In this document: positions 34,465 to 45,310 of the stretch, piece by piece
How positions within the stretch are numbered: the stretch's first letter is position 1
Layout: the number at the start of each line of letters is the position of its first letter
Assembly: GCA_038277395.1 (NCBI GenBank)
Contig: CM076192.1
Coordinates: forward strand, 53,553,119-53,617,118
Length of the DNA stretch: 64,000 bases
Direction of reading: 5' to 3'
Origin: Dryocosmus kuriphilus
Lineage: Eukaryota > Arthropoda > Insecta > Hymenoptera > Cynipidae
Translations under genes and position numbers: made by a program
The notes under the pieces: generated by a model
What the model was told of the DNA's origin: nothing
The model's database searches: none
Seen by the model: only the letters and a program-made list of their open reading frames with translations

Positions 34465-36068
34465 ATGAATATTTTACCCAACACGTACGACAGAAAGGGC
34501 AAAAAAGAGGATCTGGTTAAAAAGGAGAGTGAAGATGAAAGTGCGGAAGATGTTAATCAGGATGGAAAAGGGAAAAATGGGATAGTGAGTTTCAATTCTT
34601 AAATTTTTGATTTGCTAGCCTTTATTGATCATCAGAAGTACTTAGGAATATACTTAGCAAATACTTTGATAATTGCATTTTTATTCATTTTTGTAGGAAT
34701 TTATCATTTCTGTTATTTTTTGTGGAAATACGTGATTTCTTTTTTTTAAACATAAATTCGTATATTTTTTTGTGTAGAAAATCGTGGTTTTTGTTTCTCC
34801 TTTAAATATAAATTCGCAATTTTTGTTATTTTTATAGAGAATCGTGGTTTTTTTTCTTTTTTACATATAATTTTGTAATTTTTATTATTTTTAGATGAAA
34901 TAAGTTTGGAATTTTCGTTATTTTTTTAGAAACTTAGCATTTTTGTTAATTTTTGTGAGAATTTGTCACTTTCGTTATTTTCTGTAGAAATTCCTGATTT
35001 ATTATTTTTGTAATACATATTCGTAATTTTTGTTATTTGTAGATAATAGAAATTCGGAAATTTCGTTACCTTTTATAGAAATTCGCCATCTTTTTTATTT
35101 TTTTACATAAAATCAGAATATTCGTTATTTTTTTTTTTAGAAATCCGCAATTTTTGTTATTTTTGTAGAAATGCGTAACTTTTGTCATTTTCATAAGAGT
35201 TCGTAAGTATCCTTACTTTTTTTTAGAAATTCGTAATTTTGCTTCATTCTTTGTATAAATTCGTAACTTTCTCCGATTCTGTATATATATTTGTAATTTT
35301 TTAAAAAAAAAAAAAAACAATACGAGTGAAAATTTTTAATGTAAACAAATTTTTAAAACTTTAACTTTAAATTCTGAGAAAACTACAAATGGCAAACTTT
35401 GTTATTTTTGTAGAAGTTCGTTATTTTCGCTATTTTTTCACAGAAATTCTTAAGTTTTGTTATTTTCAAGAAAAATTCGAAAATTTCGTTATTGTTTTTA
35501 GAAATTCGTTATTTTCATTATTTTTCTACTGAAATTCGTAATGTTTGTTATTTTTGAAATAGAAATTCGTATTATTCTATAATTTTGTGTAGAAAATTGT
35601 AATTTTTTTTTTTTTTTAAATATGAAAAACTACAAGACAAATTCTCGTTATTCTTTGTTGAAGTTCGCAATATTTCTTATTTTTTATTTAAATTCGTGAC
35701 TTTCTTTTTGTATATAAATGCGTAATTATTGCAGTCTATTTCTCTTTTGCATAAATAAAGGATAATATGGGCGTTGATTTAATAGTTAATGTTCTTAATT
35801 ATAACTTTACATACTAGTGTTATAGGGTGAAAATAGCTCAGTAAAGAAATTGAAGGATGAGAAAGTGAAAGAAAATTCGGATGATATTGAAGAAGAACAA
35901 CCTGAGCATTCAAAGAAGGATGAAAATAATGAGGAAAGCGGGGAGAAATTGAAATGCTTGGAATTCATTCAACTTTCCTCAAAATGTCTTAAAGATGGTG
36001 AAAATCTTTCAAAAAATTCCTTGAAATGCGCAAAGACAACGAAAAAGAAGCAAAACAAACGTAATTAA
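34465..36068 (+). CDS. Small Lys/Glu-rich spliced gene (exons 34465-34584 and 35826-36068)
   Basis: ATG 34465 (context TCAAGATGA) begins MNILPNTYDRKGKKEDLVKK. The exon ends after exactly 40 codons at 34584 before the donor GTGAGT. An acceptor TTATAG at 35825 is followed in phase by GENSSVKKLKDEKVK and a stop at 36066-36068, giving 120 residues. Upstream, an apparent untranslated exon ends at 34265 before GTGAGT, and intron 34266-34410 ends TTGTTCGCAG. AATAAA signals follow at 36076 and 36156. The protein is very rich in Lys, Glu, Asp and Asn, with a basic tail (KTTKKKQNKRN), likely nuclear and unstructured. No family was recognised. Three consistent splice sites plus poly(A) signals make it more than a random frame, but expression is unproven. 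It lies inside the 33717-39516 element. Confidence 0.5.
34590..35820 (+). repeat. AT-rich tandem repeat array in intron 2
   Basis: Several dozen loose copies of a unit like AATTCGTAATTTTTGTTATTTTTGTAGA, 30-45 bp each. The same array resumes at about 36240-36780, so exon 3 of the small gene is embedded in it. Confidence 0.8.
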
Positions 36069-36239
36069 TTCTCTTAATAAAAACAATGTAATTTCTGAAG
36101 ATATGATCCGAACCAAAAAAAGCATTTCGAAAAAACCGCCTCGTTTTTTTAAGAGAATAAAGGTTCCTACCGACAGCGATTCTGATTAGTTACAGAGCTT
36201 CATTTTTTTAAAAAGAATTTTGAAAAAACTTTTGTAGCT

Positions 36240-36780
36240 AATTGTGAGGAGAAAAACTGGAGCCTTCGTTATTCCTTTAGGAGCTCGGAATTTTTATTAG
36301 TTTTTGTAGGAATTTGTACCTAATTTTTTTAATTTTTCTTCGAAATTCGTGATTTCTTCTTTTTCAATATAAATTCGTTATTTTCATTATTTTTTTAAAC
36401 AGAAATTCGTCATTTTTGTTATTTTTAACAAAAATTCTAAATTTTCATTGTTTCTTTAGAAATTCGTAATTTTTTTTTATTTTTGTAGAAAATCGTGGTT
36501 TTGGTTTCTCCTTTAAATATAAATCCGTACGTTTTGTTATTTTTGTAGACAATCGTGGTTTTTCTTTTTTTTAATGTAAATTTGTAATTTTTCTTATTTT
36601 TAGATAAAATAAATTTGAGATTTTCGTTATTTGTTTAGAAATTTAGCATTTTTCTTAATTTTTGTGGGAATTTGTCATTTTCGTTCTTTTCTGTAGAAGT
36701 TCGTCATTTATTATTTTTGTAATATAAATTTTTTTTTACAATTTTTGTTAAATATATTTTTTCTTCTTTTGAGTTAAAAA
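36240..36780 (+). repeat. Continuation of the TTCGTAATTTTTGTTATTTTTGTAG array
   Basis: Same unit and orientation as in 34590-35820, immediately 3' of the poly(A) signals of the small gene. Confidence 0.75.
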
Positions 36781-36985
36781 ACTTTGTTAATAATCACTTT
36801 TTAAGTACCTTGAATATTTTGACATTTTATGTAAAAACGTTTAAGACAAAATTTGTAGATTTTTTTGAGACAAAGAATTCTACTCTCATCATATATTTTT
36901 TTTTTTTTTTTTTGTATCTCGCATACTTTATTCGGAAAATGGATTTTTCGATTTTGTAAAAACCATCTTTTATGGAAAAACCCAT
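36781..36985 (-). mobile_element. Fragment of the CG-rich palindromic family
   Basis: GTATCTCGCATACTTTATTC and GGAAAATGGATTTTTCGATT match the inverse of the repeated units seen at 51180-51260 and 57640-57700. The termini are missing. Confidence 0.55.
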
Positions 36986-39340
36986 AACTGTCACTCAAAA
37001 GTTAGTCAAAAATTTTAATCTGAATTAAAGATGTTGGATCCATATTCTTATCTCAAAATTCGATTTCTTAATTTATTTAAAAATTTTTATGATTCGATTT
37101 TTTCTCTATTTATGTGAAAAATCACTTCATTTCTCCTTTTTTGGTAGCATTTTTCATTGTGAACTCTGTATAAAATAGAAATTTTCTTATGTTATCAGCA
37201 TAGACAATGACGGAGGCTCTAAAAATCTGCATCTCCTCGGCATCGAGCTTGCAAATTCGAGCACCTGGTGAACCACATCGACTAGAAGCCCGGAACTATC
37301 GCAACGACGAAGTCCTGGGAGCACAGCAGTACACAAGACTCTAGATTGGCTCAATAGACTCCGAATTACTAGAGCAGGCCTCGAACGGAATCTTAAGTCA
37401 GTAGGGTGGAAGCAACGCTTGACCTTTCAAGGGCTACAAATTTAAATACTACCGAAACTAATCTTTCCTTTGTGGTGCCTTATTTTCATTGCCCGCGGCG
37501 TTGCGTATCTTTCACAAATGTCCGCGATTTACTCCTTTTCGAATTCTTTTTTTTAACAGTTTTTGTCGAGAGTACATAACTTCACATTTCGGTGTATAAC
37601 CATTGTAGATGCGAATTATTAAATTATTTTAAAAATAATTCGGAATTATAGAATTTCAAATTCCAGTCTCTATCAATGTAGAGTTTCAAACAAAAGACTT
37701 TCAGAATTTGCGAAACATTGAAAAATGATTTTTCAATTTGGACTTGAAAAAAGTTTCACGATGAAAACTTCGCAATTTATTTTTTTGAAAACGAAGCTTT
37801 TATTAATATTGGTAAATATAAATTAAAATATTCAAATTATTTTATATTTTAGAATAAAATGGAACAACGTCAAACTGGAAGCGTTTAACAATCAAGAATT
37901 TTCTTCCACTTGACAGTATTCAGAATTGAATGATTTGAAACAAAGCTAATATGTTTAAAGAAAACCTTGAAAGAAATTAGTACTTTAAACAATAATGTTT
38001 TAAAAGTTTAGAATTATGAATTATAAACATTTCTGATTCAGGAATTTATAACAAATTATTTAATTTGATTAATTGAATGCTAAGAAATAAAAAAAATTGA
38101 ATTGTATGGTTAAAAATGTCTTATTCTGAAAACTAAACCATTCCGAAAAAAAATGGTTTGTTTTTAAATTAGAGTCGTAATGTTTTCAACAATTTCACAT
38201 CAGAACATATGAATTTGTTCCATTTTAAATTCTATGTATATAAAATTTAAGAAATGCGAATTGAAAGTGTGTAAAAATGTTTCTGTTCAATAAATTTGAA
38301 GTGGAAAATGTTCAAGATTTAACGATCAATAATTTTCAAGCCTTTAAAGTATTTTTAATTTTAAATATCAAAGTTCCGAGTATTCGTAACTATTTTAAAT
38401 TAAAAATCTTCAAATTTAAAAGACTTCAAGCTCGAGAAGTTAAATTTGAAGGTATCATTATTAAAAGTTCTGAATGCTTAGCACCTTAAATTAAAACAAT
38501 TTTAATTACATGAAAATATGTGAGGCCTTTTAAAATTTTGAAACTAAAACATTAAAGAACTAAAGAAGTTTAACTGTCTGTCCTCCAGAAATTATGATAT
38601 TAAATTATAGGGGCTTAAAATAAACCTTTTTTAAATTAAACTTTGAAAATTCTACAATTTATTTTTCTCTATACAACGATTGCAGAATATGTTATGTACC
38701 CTTCGGTTTATGTGCTTTTATTGAGATTTTGACTTGGTAAAACATAATAAACAAAGTGAAGGGAATATATGTATTTAGAAAAATAATTATTATGTTCATG
38801 CTGTAGGTTTACTTTTTATACGCATAATAGTTGACTGATTTAGGTTAAATGATGTAAAATGTTGACTTAAATTACCTTCATTAAATGTTCACTGATTTAG
38901 TTTAATACTTTCTATACATTCTGTCTTTTAAGAATGGAGAAAAGTCTATTCTTCATCATGATATTACAATATATCAAACTTTAAATCGATTACCATATAA
39001 ACATTGTTGCAAAATTAAAAAATTAATTATTTGTATAATTATAATGAACGAGACTTATGTCCAACTGCGATTTTTGCGATATCTGAATTATAATATATGT
39101 ACAGAACTTCCACTTTTTGACATTTTTCGTTACGACATTAGCAAAATAAAAATTTTTCATAAAAAAATATGTTTCCTCTTCTTTCATAAATAAATCTCCA
39201 AAAAAATTAAAAGGGCTCATTTTAAAGGTTTTTGTCGATAAAGGATCTATTTTATGCCTGAAACTGACCTTTACCACGACCGAAAAAATGGGCTCTTTTA
39301 GTTTCATTATATAAAAACAATAATAATTTTTAATAATAAT
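36986..39340. other. Unassigned interior of the CCCAGATAAC element
   Basis: AT-rich except for a GC-richer island at 37205-37440. That island holds a 46-codon frame starting MTEALKICISSASSLQI at 37207, just after an acceptor-like TTATCAGCATAG. It could be a further exon or a fossil. Short frames at 38277-38489 (plus) and 39023-39307 (minus) show no recognisable features. Confidence 0.3.
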
Positions 39341-39520
39341 AAAAAATCACGGTGTGCGAGCAATATGCGCCTCACTGAATGACTCATGACGTGCGAGTCA
39401 TATGCGCCTCAATTGATGACGCTACTGTCTGCGTGCACGCCATCATGCCGTGCGTGTAGATCGTCACATGCTGCGTGCGTAATGCGTCGCATATCGCTCT
39501 CATTTTGTTATCTGGGTAGG

Positions 39521-39528
39521 CTCTTTTC
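39521..39528. repeat. hAT target site duplication, left copy (CTCTTTTC)
   Basis: Exact 8-bp duplicate of 42567-42574 on either side of the hAT element. Confidence 0.95.
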
Positions 39529-42500
39529 TAGAGTTGCAAGTCGGGTAAGTTACCCTGGTAACGTACGGTAATATTGGTAAGTTACCGGGTACCATACCGG
39601 ACGTTCGTTCTCAATGAGAATTTATGAGAATTTATTTTTTTCTAGAATTTTTTCGTTTGAAACTTCCGTGTGAAGCGCATTTCTGATATTAATAGCCAAA
39701 TCGCCTAAATACAGTAAACGAAATGTATGCCAGTATGCCTACCCTTGTAAACATGTCAACCCAATCCTGTTTTCCATTGGAATCTTATAGAAACCAGGGT
39801 TGGGTTGACTCTTGTGACATCCTGGCTTCATAAGAAGAACCAGTCAAGTTCTGAATACGAAGGTTCTGCATAAGTTCGATATATCGCTTCATTGCAAGCG
39901 TGTAACTTGTAACAGAAATTCAAACCTAACGGTCGAGACAACAATACCGATTGCCGACGCCGGTCGCCGAGTGACATTTCAGTATTTCACTGTTGTATGC
40001 TGTTGTCGATCACGCTGTTGTAGAAGTAACTTTAGTGCAATTTAAGTGATTTATTAATTTTAAAATGACAAAACAAAAAAGCGATGTGTGGGAGTATTTC
40101 AAACCTTCAAATTAAGGAGGAAAGGACGGCTATAAGTGCAATTATTGCAATGTATTCTACATTACAAATGCTACTAGGCAAGAAAAGCATTTACGTACCT
40201 GCTCAATGACGCCTACAATTATAAAGAGTACGTTTTCTAAAAAAACAAGTCGCAAAAACTCAGTTTAGTGAACATTCACAATCAGGTAATTATGCTCAAT
40301 GTCTTTTATTTGTATATACTTTAATTCAAGGAAACAATTAGTATAATACTTCTATGATTTTTCAGAGCTAACGAGCAGCAGGACATTAGATAGGAATGAA
40401 AACGAATTAACTATGGGTGAGCCTCAATTGAAAAAACGCCAGTCAACTCTTCCGATGACGAAATTTGTCGATTGTTTAAGACCAGGAGAGCAAGTAAGTG
40501 ATCAATAATATTGGTGCAAATAATAATTTAGTTATGTACTCTATACTCTTTCTACTTTTTTTTTTTCTTATTTTTAAGGTTATAGAAAGAAAGAAGAAAA
40601 GAACTACCTCGCTTTAATCATTTTTGCAAAGTTATATTTCCGAATGTTAAGCTAAATATTTGAAAATACAATTTTACACAAACATTATTAACATTAGGCT
40701 ATCGTAACTGACAACGATGCAGCGATGATTAAAGCACGAGAAATCGTTCGAAGGACACATTTTCACATTGAAGTATATAGTTGTGCGGCGCACTCGTTAA
40801 ATTTGATTATAAAGGACATCGTAGAGATGAAGTCCTTTAAAGTCCTGACGAAGAATGCAAAGGATGTTGTCAAAGAAGTCAACTCATCACACGCCACAAA
40901 AGCCACTTTTGCAAAGATTCAAGAGAAGCTCAAATCTGAGGAATTGGCAGAAACAGGGACATCAACGACATCAACCGTATCTCTTAAACTGCCTGGTAAA
41001 ACGAAATGGAGATCCGTGGACTTCTGAATTGATAGTTTAATTTTAAATAAAAAGGCACTCAAGATATTGGCAATTACGGAGAACATCATTTTAAAAGCAG
41101 AAGTGAAACAAAATATCCTGGATGAGGAGTTTTGGTGTGGATTAACTTCTTTACATGAATTTTTGCTGCTCATAGTGAAATGGATAACGATAATTTAAGG
41201 TGACTTCTGTCTCCTGAGTCGAGTTGCGGAAGCGTTTGATGACATTGACAAATGTTTTGAGGCCGTAATTTCCAACTCGCCAACTTCTTTGGAAGACGAT
41301 GATGCAATAAAACGAAGTTTACAGAAGCGTCGGCAAATGACGTTAAGATCCATACACTTCGCATCAAATATTCTAGATCCGAAATCTAATGGAATACATC
41401 TTCGTGCGGAGGAACAAGTGGTGGGTAACTCAATCATCAACAAGCGAGTTACATACCTGTTTAACGAAGAAGCAGATTCTACGCAGGAAGTTATGACGCA
41501 GAATTACCGTACAAAAACTGGTATTTTTTCCCTCGATTTCGTACGGAGCACAGAAAAAACTCTAGATGCTCAAACCTGGTGGACATCTACTTTTTTTGGT
41601 TCCAAATTAAGCAAAGTAGCCTCTCAGATATTAAACATGCCAGCTACAAGCGCAGCGACGGAGAGAAGGTTTAGTAGTGGTGGAAACGTCCACACTATTC
41701 AAAGAAATCGAATGCAAGCAAGTCGTGCAGGAATGCTGGCTTACGTGTCTCACACTTTAAAGCTTACGGAACGAAAAAAAGCTCGCAACCAAAAGCGAAT
41801 TCGATTTGCGACTAATGAGAACAATGAGGATGTAGCTGAAGAAGAAGTCGACCAGCAGGATGATATTGAGTCAGATTTTTCTGACATTTCTGATGATGAA
41901 GATTGAAAATTTTTAAATATAAATGGAAAGCGACTTTATTATTTTTCATTAAAAAAGACTTATTATACATTAGTTTTTGTTTAAAATTTTAATATTTGCC
42001 TTTATTTTTCAGGTATATCAGGAAGAACTGAGACTGACAAATATTGTGATTATTTTCATTATAGCATATAGTATATACATATATGGTTGAAAATTGGCAA
42101 TTTTTTAAAATTCAGTTCACCAAAGAGTAAAAATTTCGACAAAATATTATAGAAACAACATGTTACTTATGTGAACAGTTTTTAAAATAAATAAATAATT
42201 GTTTACTTCATTTAATTATTTATATTTATTTAAAAGTAATCATTTTTTATTGCTGTTTATAATTACTGAATTTTTAAAGATTTTAATGGGTTTTTGATCG
42301 CTGTAAATAAATGTCTGATATTTTATAGTTGATTAACAATCATTTAGTATATTTTTTTAATAACAATAACTTAAAAAATATACCAAATGATTGAATTTAA
42401 GTATACGGTAGTAAAAGTTATCAAATTACTTTAAGAAATAACAAAAAACAATAAATAATTGATCATTCTCATAAATTCTCGATAAATTCTCGAAGCTTCG

Positions 42501-42566
42501 GTAACATACCGGTATGTTACCGGTAATATTACCCGATTTTAAATTACCGAGAATTTAACAACTCTA
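39529..42566 (+). mobile_element. hAT DNA transposon with 8-bp duplication
   Basis: It starts TAGAGTTGCAAG and ends ACAACTCTA. The subterminal regions carry repeated GGTAAGTTACC, GTAACATACCGG and TACCGGTAATATTACC motifs in both orientations. The exact 8-bp CTCTTTTC duplication is diagnostic of hAT. It lies 12 bp outside the right end of the CCCAGATAAC element. Its transposase gene is on the plus strand and internally deleted. Confidence 0.95.
40065..41906 (+). pseudogene. hAT transposase of this element, internally deleted
   Basis: The BED finger starts at 40065: KSDVWEYFKPSN, then an in-frame TAA at 40113, then CNYCNVFYIT and KHLRTCS. A second segment, 40380-40492, carries KKRQSTLPMTKFVDC before a GTAAGT donor. 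The catalytic part starts near 40700 with IVTDNDAAMIKAREIV (second Asp) and YSCAAHSLNLIIKDI to 41027. The C-terminal frame 41289-41906 has WWTSTFFGSKLSKVASQI, PATSAATERRFSSGG (catalytic Glu) and an acidic tail. The region that should hold the first catalytic Asp, between 40500 and 40700, is replaced by AT-rich DNA, and stops lie between 41030 and 41289. The ends remain good while the enzyme is dead, so any movement would have needed help from another copy. Confidence 0.85.
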
Positions 42567-42790
42567 CTCTTTTCTCATATGCTTCTGTTATACTTTTGGC
42601 TGGTGACTGGTTCACTAGTGTAATCGATGTAATGTAAAAGAGCCTTGAGAAAGACGAGAGAACGAGTCACGTATGTGTCAAGCTGATCGGCCGAATTCAA
42701 TTTTGTGAAAGATATAGAAAGCCAAAAGTTACGCCACGATATTACCTGCAATTTCAGGTAAGTCTTATTCGAATTCTTACATACCTATGT

Positions 42791-43569
42791 GAAGGTGCCG
42801 TCCCATGTGGCCAGAAAATGTCTTTCTAGTTTTTTCTCTGTTTTTCCGTTACTTATAAATTAATTAGCGGGAACTTTAAAATGTAATTGTTTTATACAAA
42901 TCTAAAGTAAATATTTATAACTATAAAATCACTTTATTGTTATCATTAAACTCTGCATAACAAGCCTAACCTCAAAAGAAGTGCACACAGCATGTTGCAT
43001 GTTTGGATGTTTGTTTGAAGAACCGGTTTTATTATTGTAATTTCAGGTAATTATTGTGATTATTTTAATAATTAATTATTGTAATTATTGTACCTGCACT
43101 TCCATTTATAATCATCGTAATTTTAATAATAAATATCAACATTTCTTACTTGAAATTACAATAATTACAATGCAATAATGATCTAAAATTACAATAATAA
43201 AACCGGTTAGGCCTGTTATGCAGATTTTAAAATTCTTTTGCAATTCCGCTTCCTTTTTTTATAAATAATAAGAATATAATAATAATAAATAATAAGAATA
43301 CTAAGCAATTCACTATTACTAGTAATAAAGTGATTTTATATTTATAAATATTTACTTTAGATTTGTTTTAAAAAATTACACTTTAAAGTTCCCGACAATG
43401 GAAACATTTTTAATACTTTTTCCCACTTGGAAAAATTAGGTGTAAACGGATATTTCTTAAACGGAAACTCATGTGAGTGAAAGAGACGGACAAATCTATT
43501 TGTCTCTTTCACTCTCATGAGTTTGTGCTTTACGCCGACATTTTCTGTCCACATATGACGGCACCTTTA
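42791..43569. mobile_element. Palindromic MITE (AAGGTGCCGTC ends)
   Basis: AAGGTGCCGTCCCATGTGG...AGAAAATGTC at the left is inverted at the right as GACATTTTCTGTCCACATATGACGGCACCTT. Arms of roughly 350 bp also share ACTTTAAAGT...CTAAAGTAAATATTTATAA and an inner ACCGGTTTTATTATTGTAA pair near 43020 and 43205. It is 0.78 kb with no coding capacity. A clear target duplication was not identified. Confidence 0.8.
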
Positions 43570-43609
43570 GGATACCCTTTTATACCTTTCTGATACTTAG
43601 TTAAGTAAG

Positions 43610-45310
43610 GTGCAACGGGCTGAGATACAATTGTGCGGAATGTTAGTATCCCATAATATTTCGTTTTCTGTAATGGATCACCTATGTGATATCTTGAAAA
43701 ATTCGTTCAGTGGCTCAAAAATTGTACAATCGTTGAAGCTGAAAAGGACAAAGGCTACAAGAGTTGTTACAAACGTCATTGGAGATATTCAAAAAGTGCA
43801 ACTAATCGAGAAACTCAAACAAGCATAAAATCTCGATTTTGACCGACGAGTTAACTGACATCGCGGCAATAAAAACGTCATGCATTTTCATCCGGCTTCA
43901 CGATGAAGTGTCAGGACGTGTAGTCAGTCGATTTTGAGACTTTGATGCAAGTGTTCGGCGGCCATAAGCCAAAGGCGGCAGATACGAATATCAGCGTTAC
44001 TGCAGAGCACTTGTTTGCCATGATTATGGAATCGTTCGACAAACACAATATTCCTCGAGAGAATGTAATCGGCTTCGGCTCAGACGGATGTAACACTTTG
44101 ATGGGCGGTAATAATTCTGTGGCCTATCGATTTCATGAGATGTTTCCCGGTATCGTTATTATGAAATGCCTGTGCCATTCCATACATCTGTGCGCGAGCG
44201 ACGCCTATAAGATTTTGCCGCAGATTTGTGAAGACCTAGCTCGAAAACATCTATCAATTTTTCGAGAACAGTTCACAGCTTCAGTGTAAGCTTATTCAAT
44301 TTCAAATGTTTTAGAATGTAGACGTTCATAAAATGCTGCATCCGTCACAGACTCGCTGGTTGTCACTCACAATCTTCGTGGACCGAATCATCAAGCAGTG
44401 GGATGCCTTGCGGCTTTTCTTTGATTACCAGCACCTCAACGAAAGATTGATGGCCGCTGAGGAGATTCATAAACAGCTGCATAATCCTTTTATCAAAGCA
44501 TACTACCTTTTATTACACTGGACTTTGTCTAAGTTTACAAACCTCAACAAGTACTTTCAATCTGAAAGTGTTTTTATTACAAGCATGCATACGAGAATGG
44601 TCATGGCCTACGAAGATATTCTGGGCTGTTACTTGAAACGAAGTTATCTAGCAAGAACAAGATTGCAAAATGTGAATCCATCAGCTTCGGAAGAGTTTGT
44701 ATCGATCTCGAACCTCTACTTGGGTGTAGGAGTAATGAAGCAAATGGAAAACGAAAAAGTGCCAGCGAAAAAGCCAGTCCGATCTCATCGCTGACTTTAG
44801 GACGCGCTGCAGAGATTTTTTTATCACCGTATTCATCCAAATGCGAAAGAGATACGATTTTGTAGACCCACTACTGTCTTTGATTGCAATGTTGATGCCA
44901 AAAAGAGCTTTGTCCTCGTCGGAGAGGGATTTGACTCCTATAATTCCTCTAACGATGAATCTACCAAGAGTCTGCCCCGACGATGATCTAAAGCTCCAAC
45001 AATTGGATGATGAATGGAGACAGATGCCGCTGATGAAATTTCTGGACGAAATAACTAAAGAAACCGAAGTTGACGTTTTTGGGGACAGTTTCCAAATACA
45101 TCATACTCCCGAAGTTTGCTCTGGAGGCGATTATGCTGACGATTACTGGCGCTTTATTGAGCAATGAATACATCAAAGGAACCGCGCAACAGTCATAGTG
45201 TTGTCATAAGTTCGAACCTCCAAATACGATGCTTCATCGAATGACAGCTGAAAATCTCTACGTCGATAAGAAAACTGAAGAAGATGACGATACCTTCTTA
45301 TTCGAAGACG
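43610..45310 (+). pseudogene. Second type of hAT-like transposase, broken
   Basis: Plus-strand fragments in order are 43610-43828 (LKLKRTKATRVVTNVIGDIQ), then in another frame SILTDELTDIAAIKTSC (first Asp, about 43835-43885), a TGA where family members have Trp (SRF*D), 43942-44289 (MQVFGGHKPKAAD, VIGFGSDGCNTLMGG with second Asp, CLCHSIHLCASDAYK), 44333-44794 (LHPSQTRWLSLTIFVDRI, YLLLHWTLSKFTNLNKYFQ) and 44841-45167. This order matches a hAT-type transposase family common in aphids and other insects. The C-terminal dimerisation region with the catalytic Glu is not recognisable after 45100. At least four frame breaks; TIRs were not found. Confidence 0.75.

Larger units (their letters stand above)
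33717..39516. mobile_element. Unclassified 5.8-kb element with CCCAGATAAC termini
   Basis: The left end CCCAGATAACAA at 33717 is matched inversely by TTGTTATCTGGG ending at 39516, with TA on each side. The terminal ~180 bp at each end is CG-rich and shares GCGTGCGTG, GAGTCGCATATCGCT/GCGTCGCATATCGCT and ATGACTC/CACTGAATGA motifs in both orientations, unlike the AT-rich interior. Inside are a small three-exon gene (34130-36081), arrays of a 30-40-bp AT-rich repeat and unassigned AT-rich DNA. No transposase was recognised. The pattern suggests a non-autonomous DNA transposon that carries a gene, but a chance short TIR around a host gene is not excluded. Confidence 0.5.
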
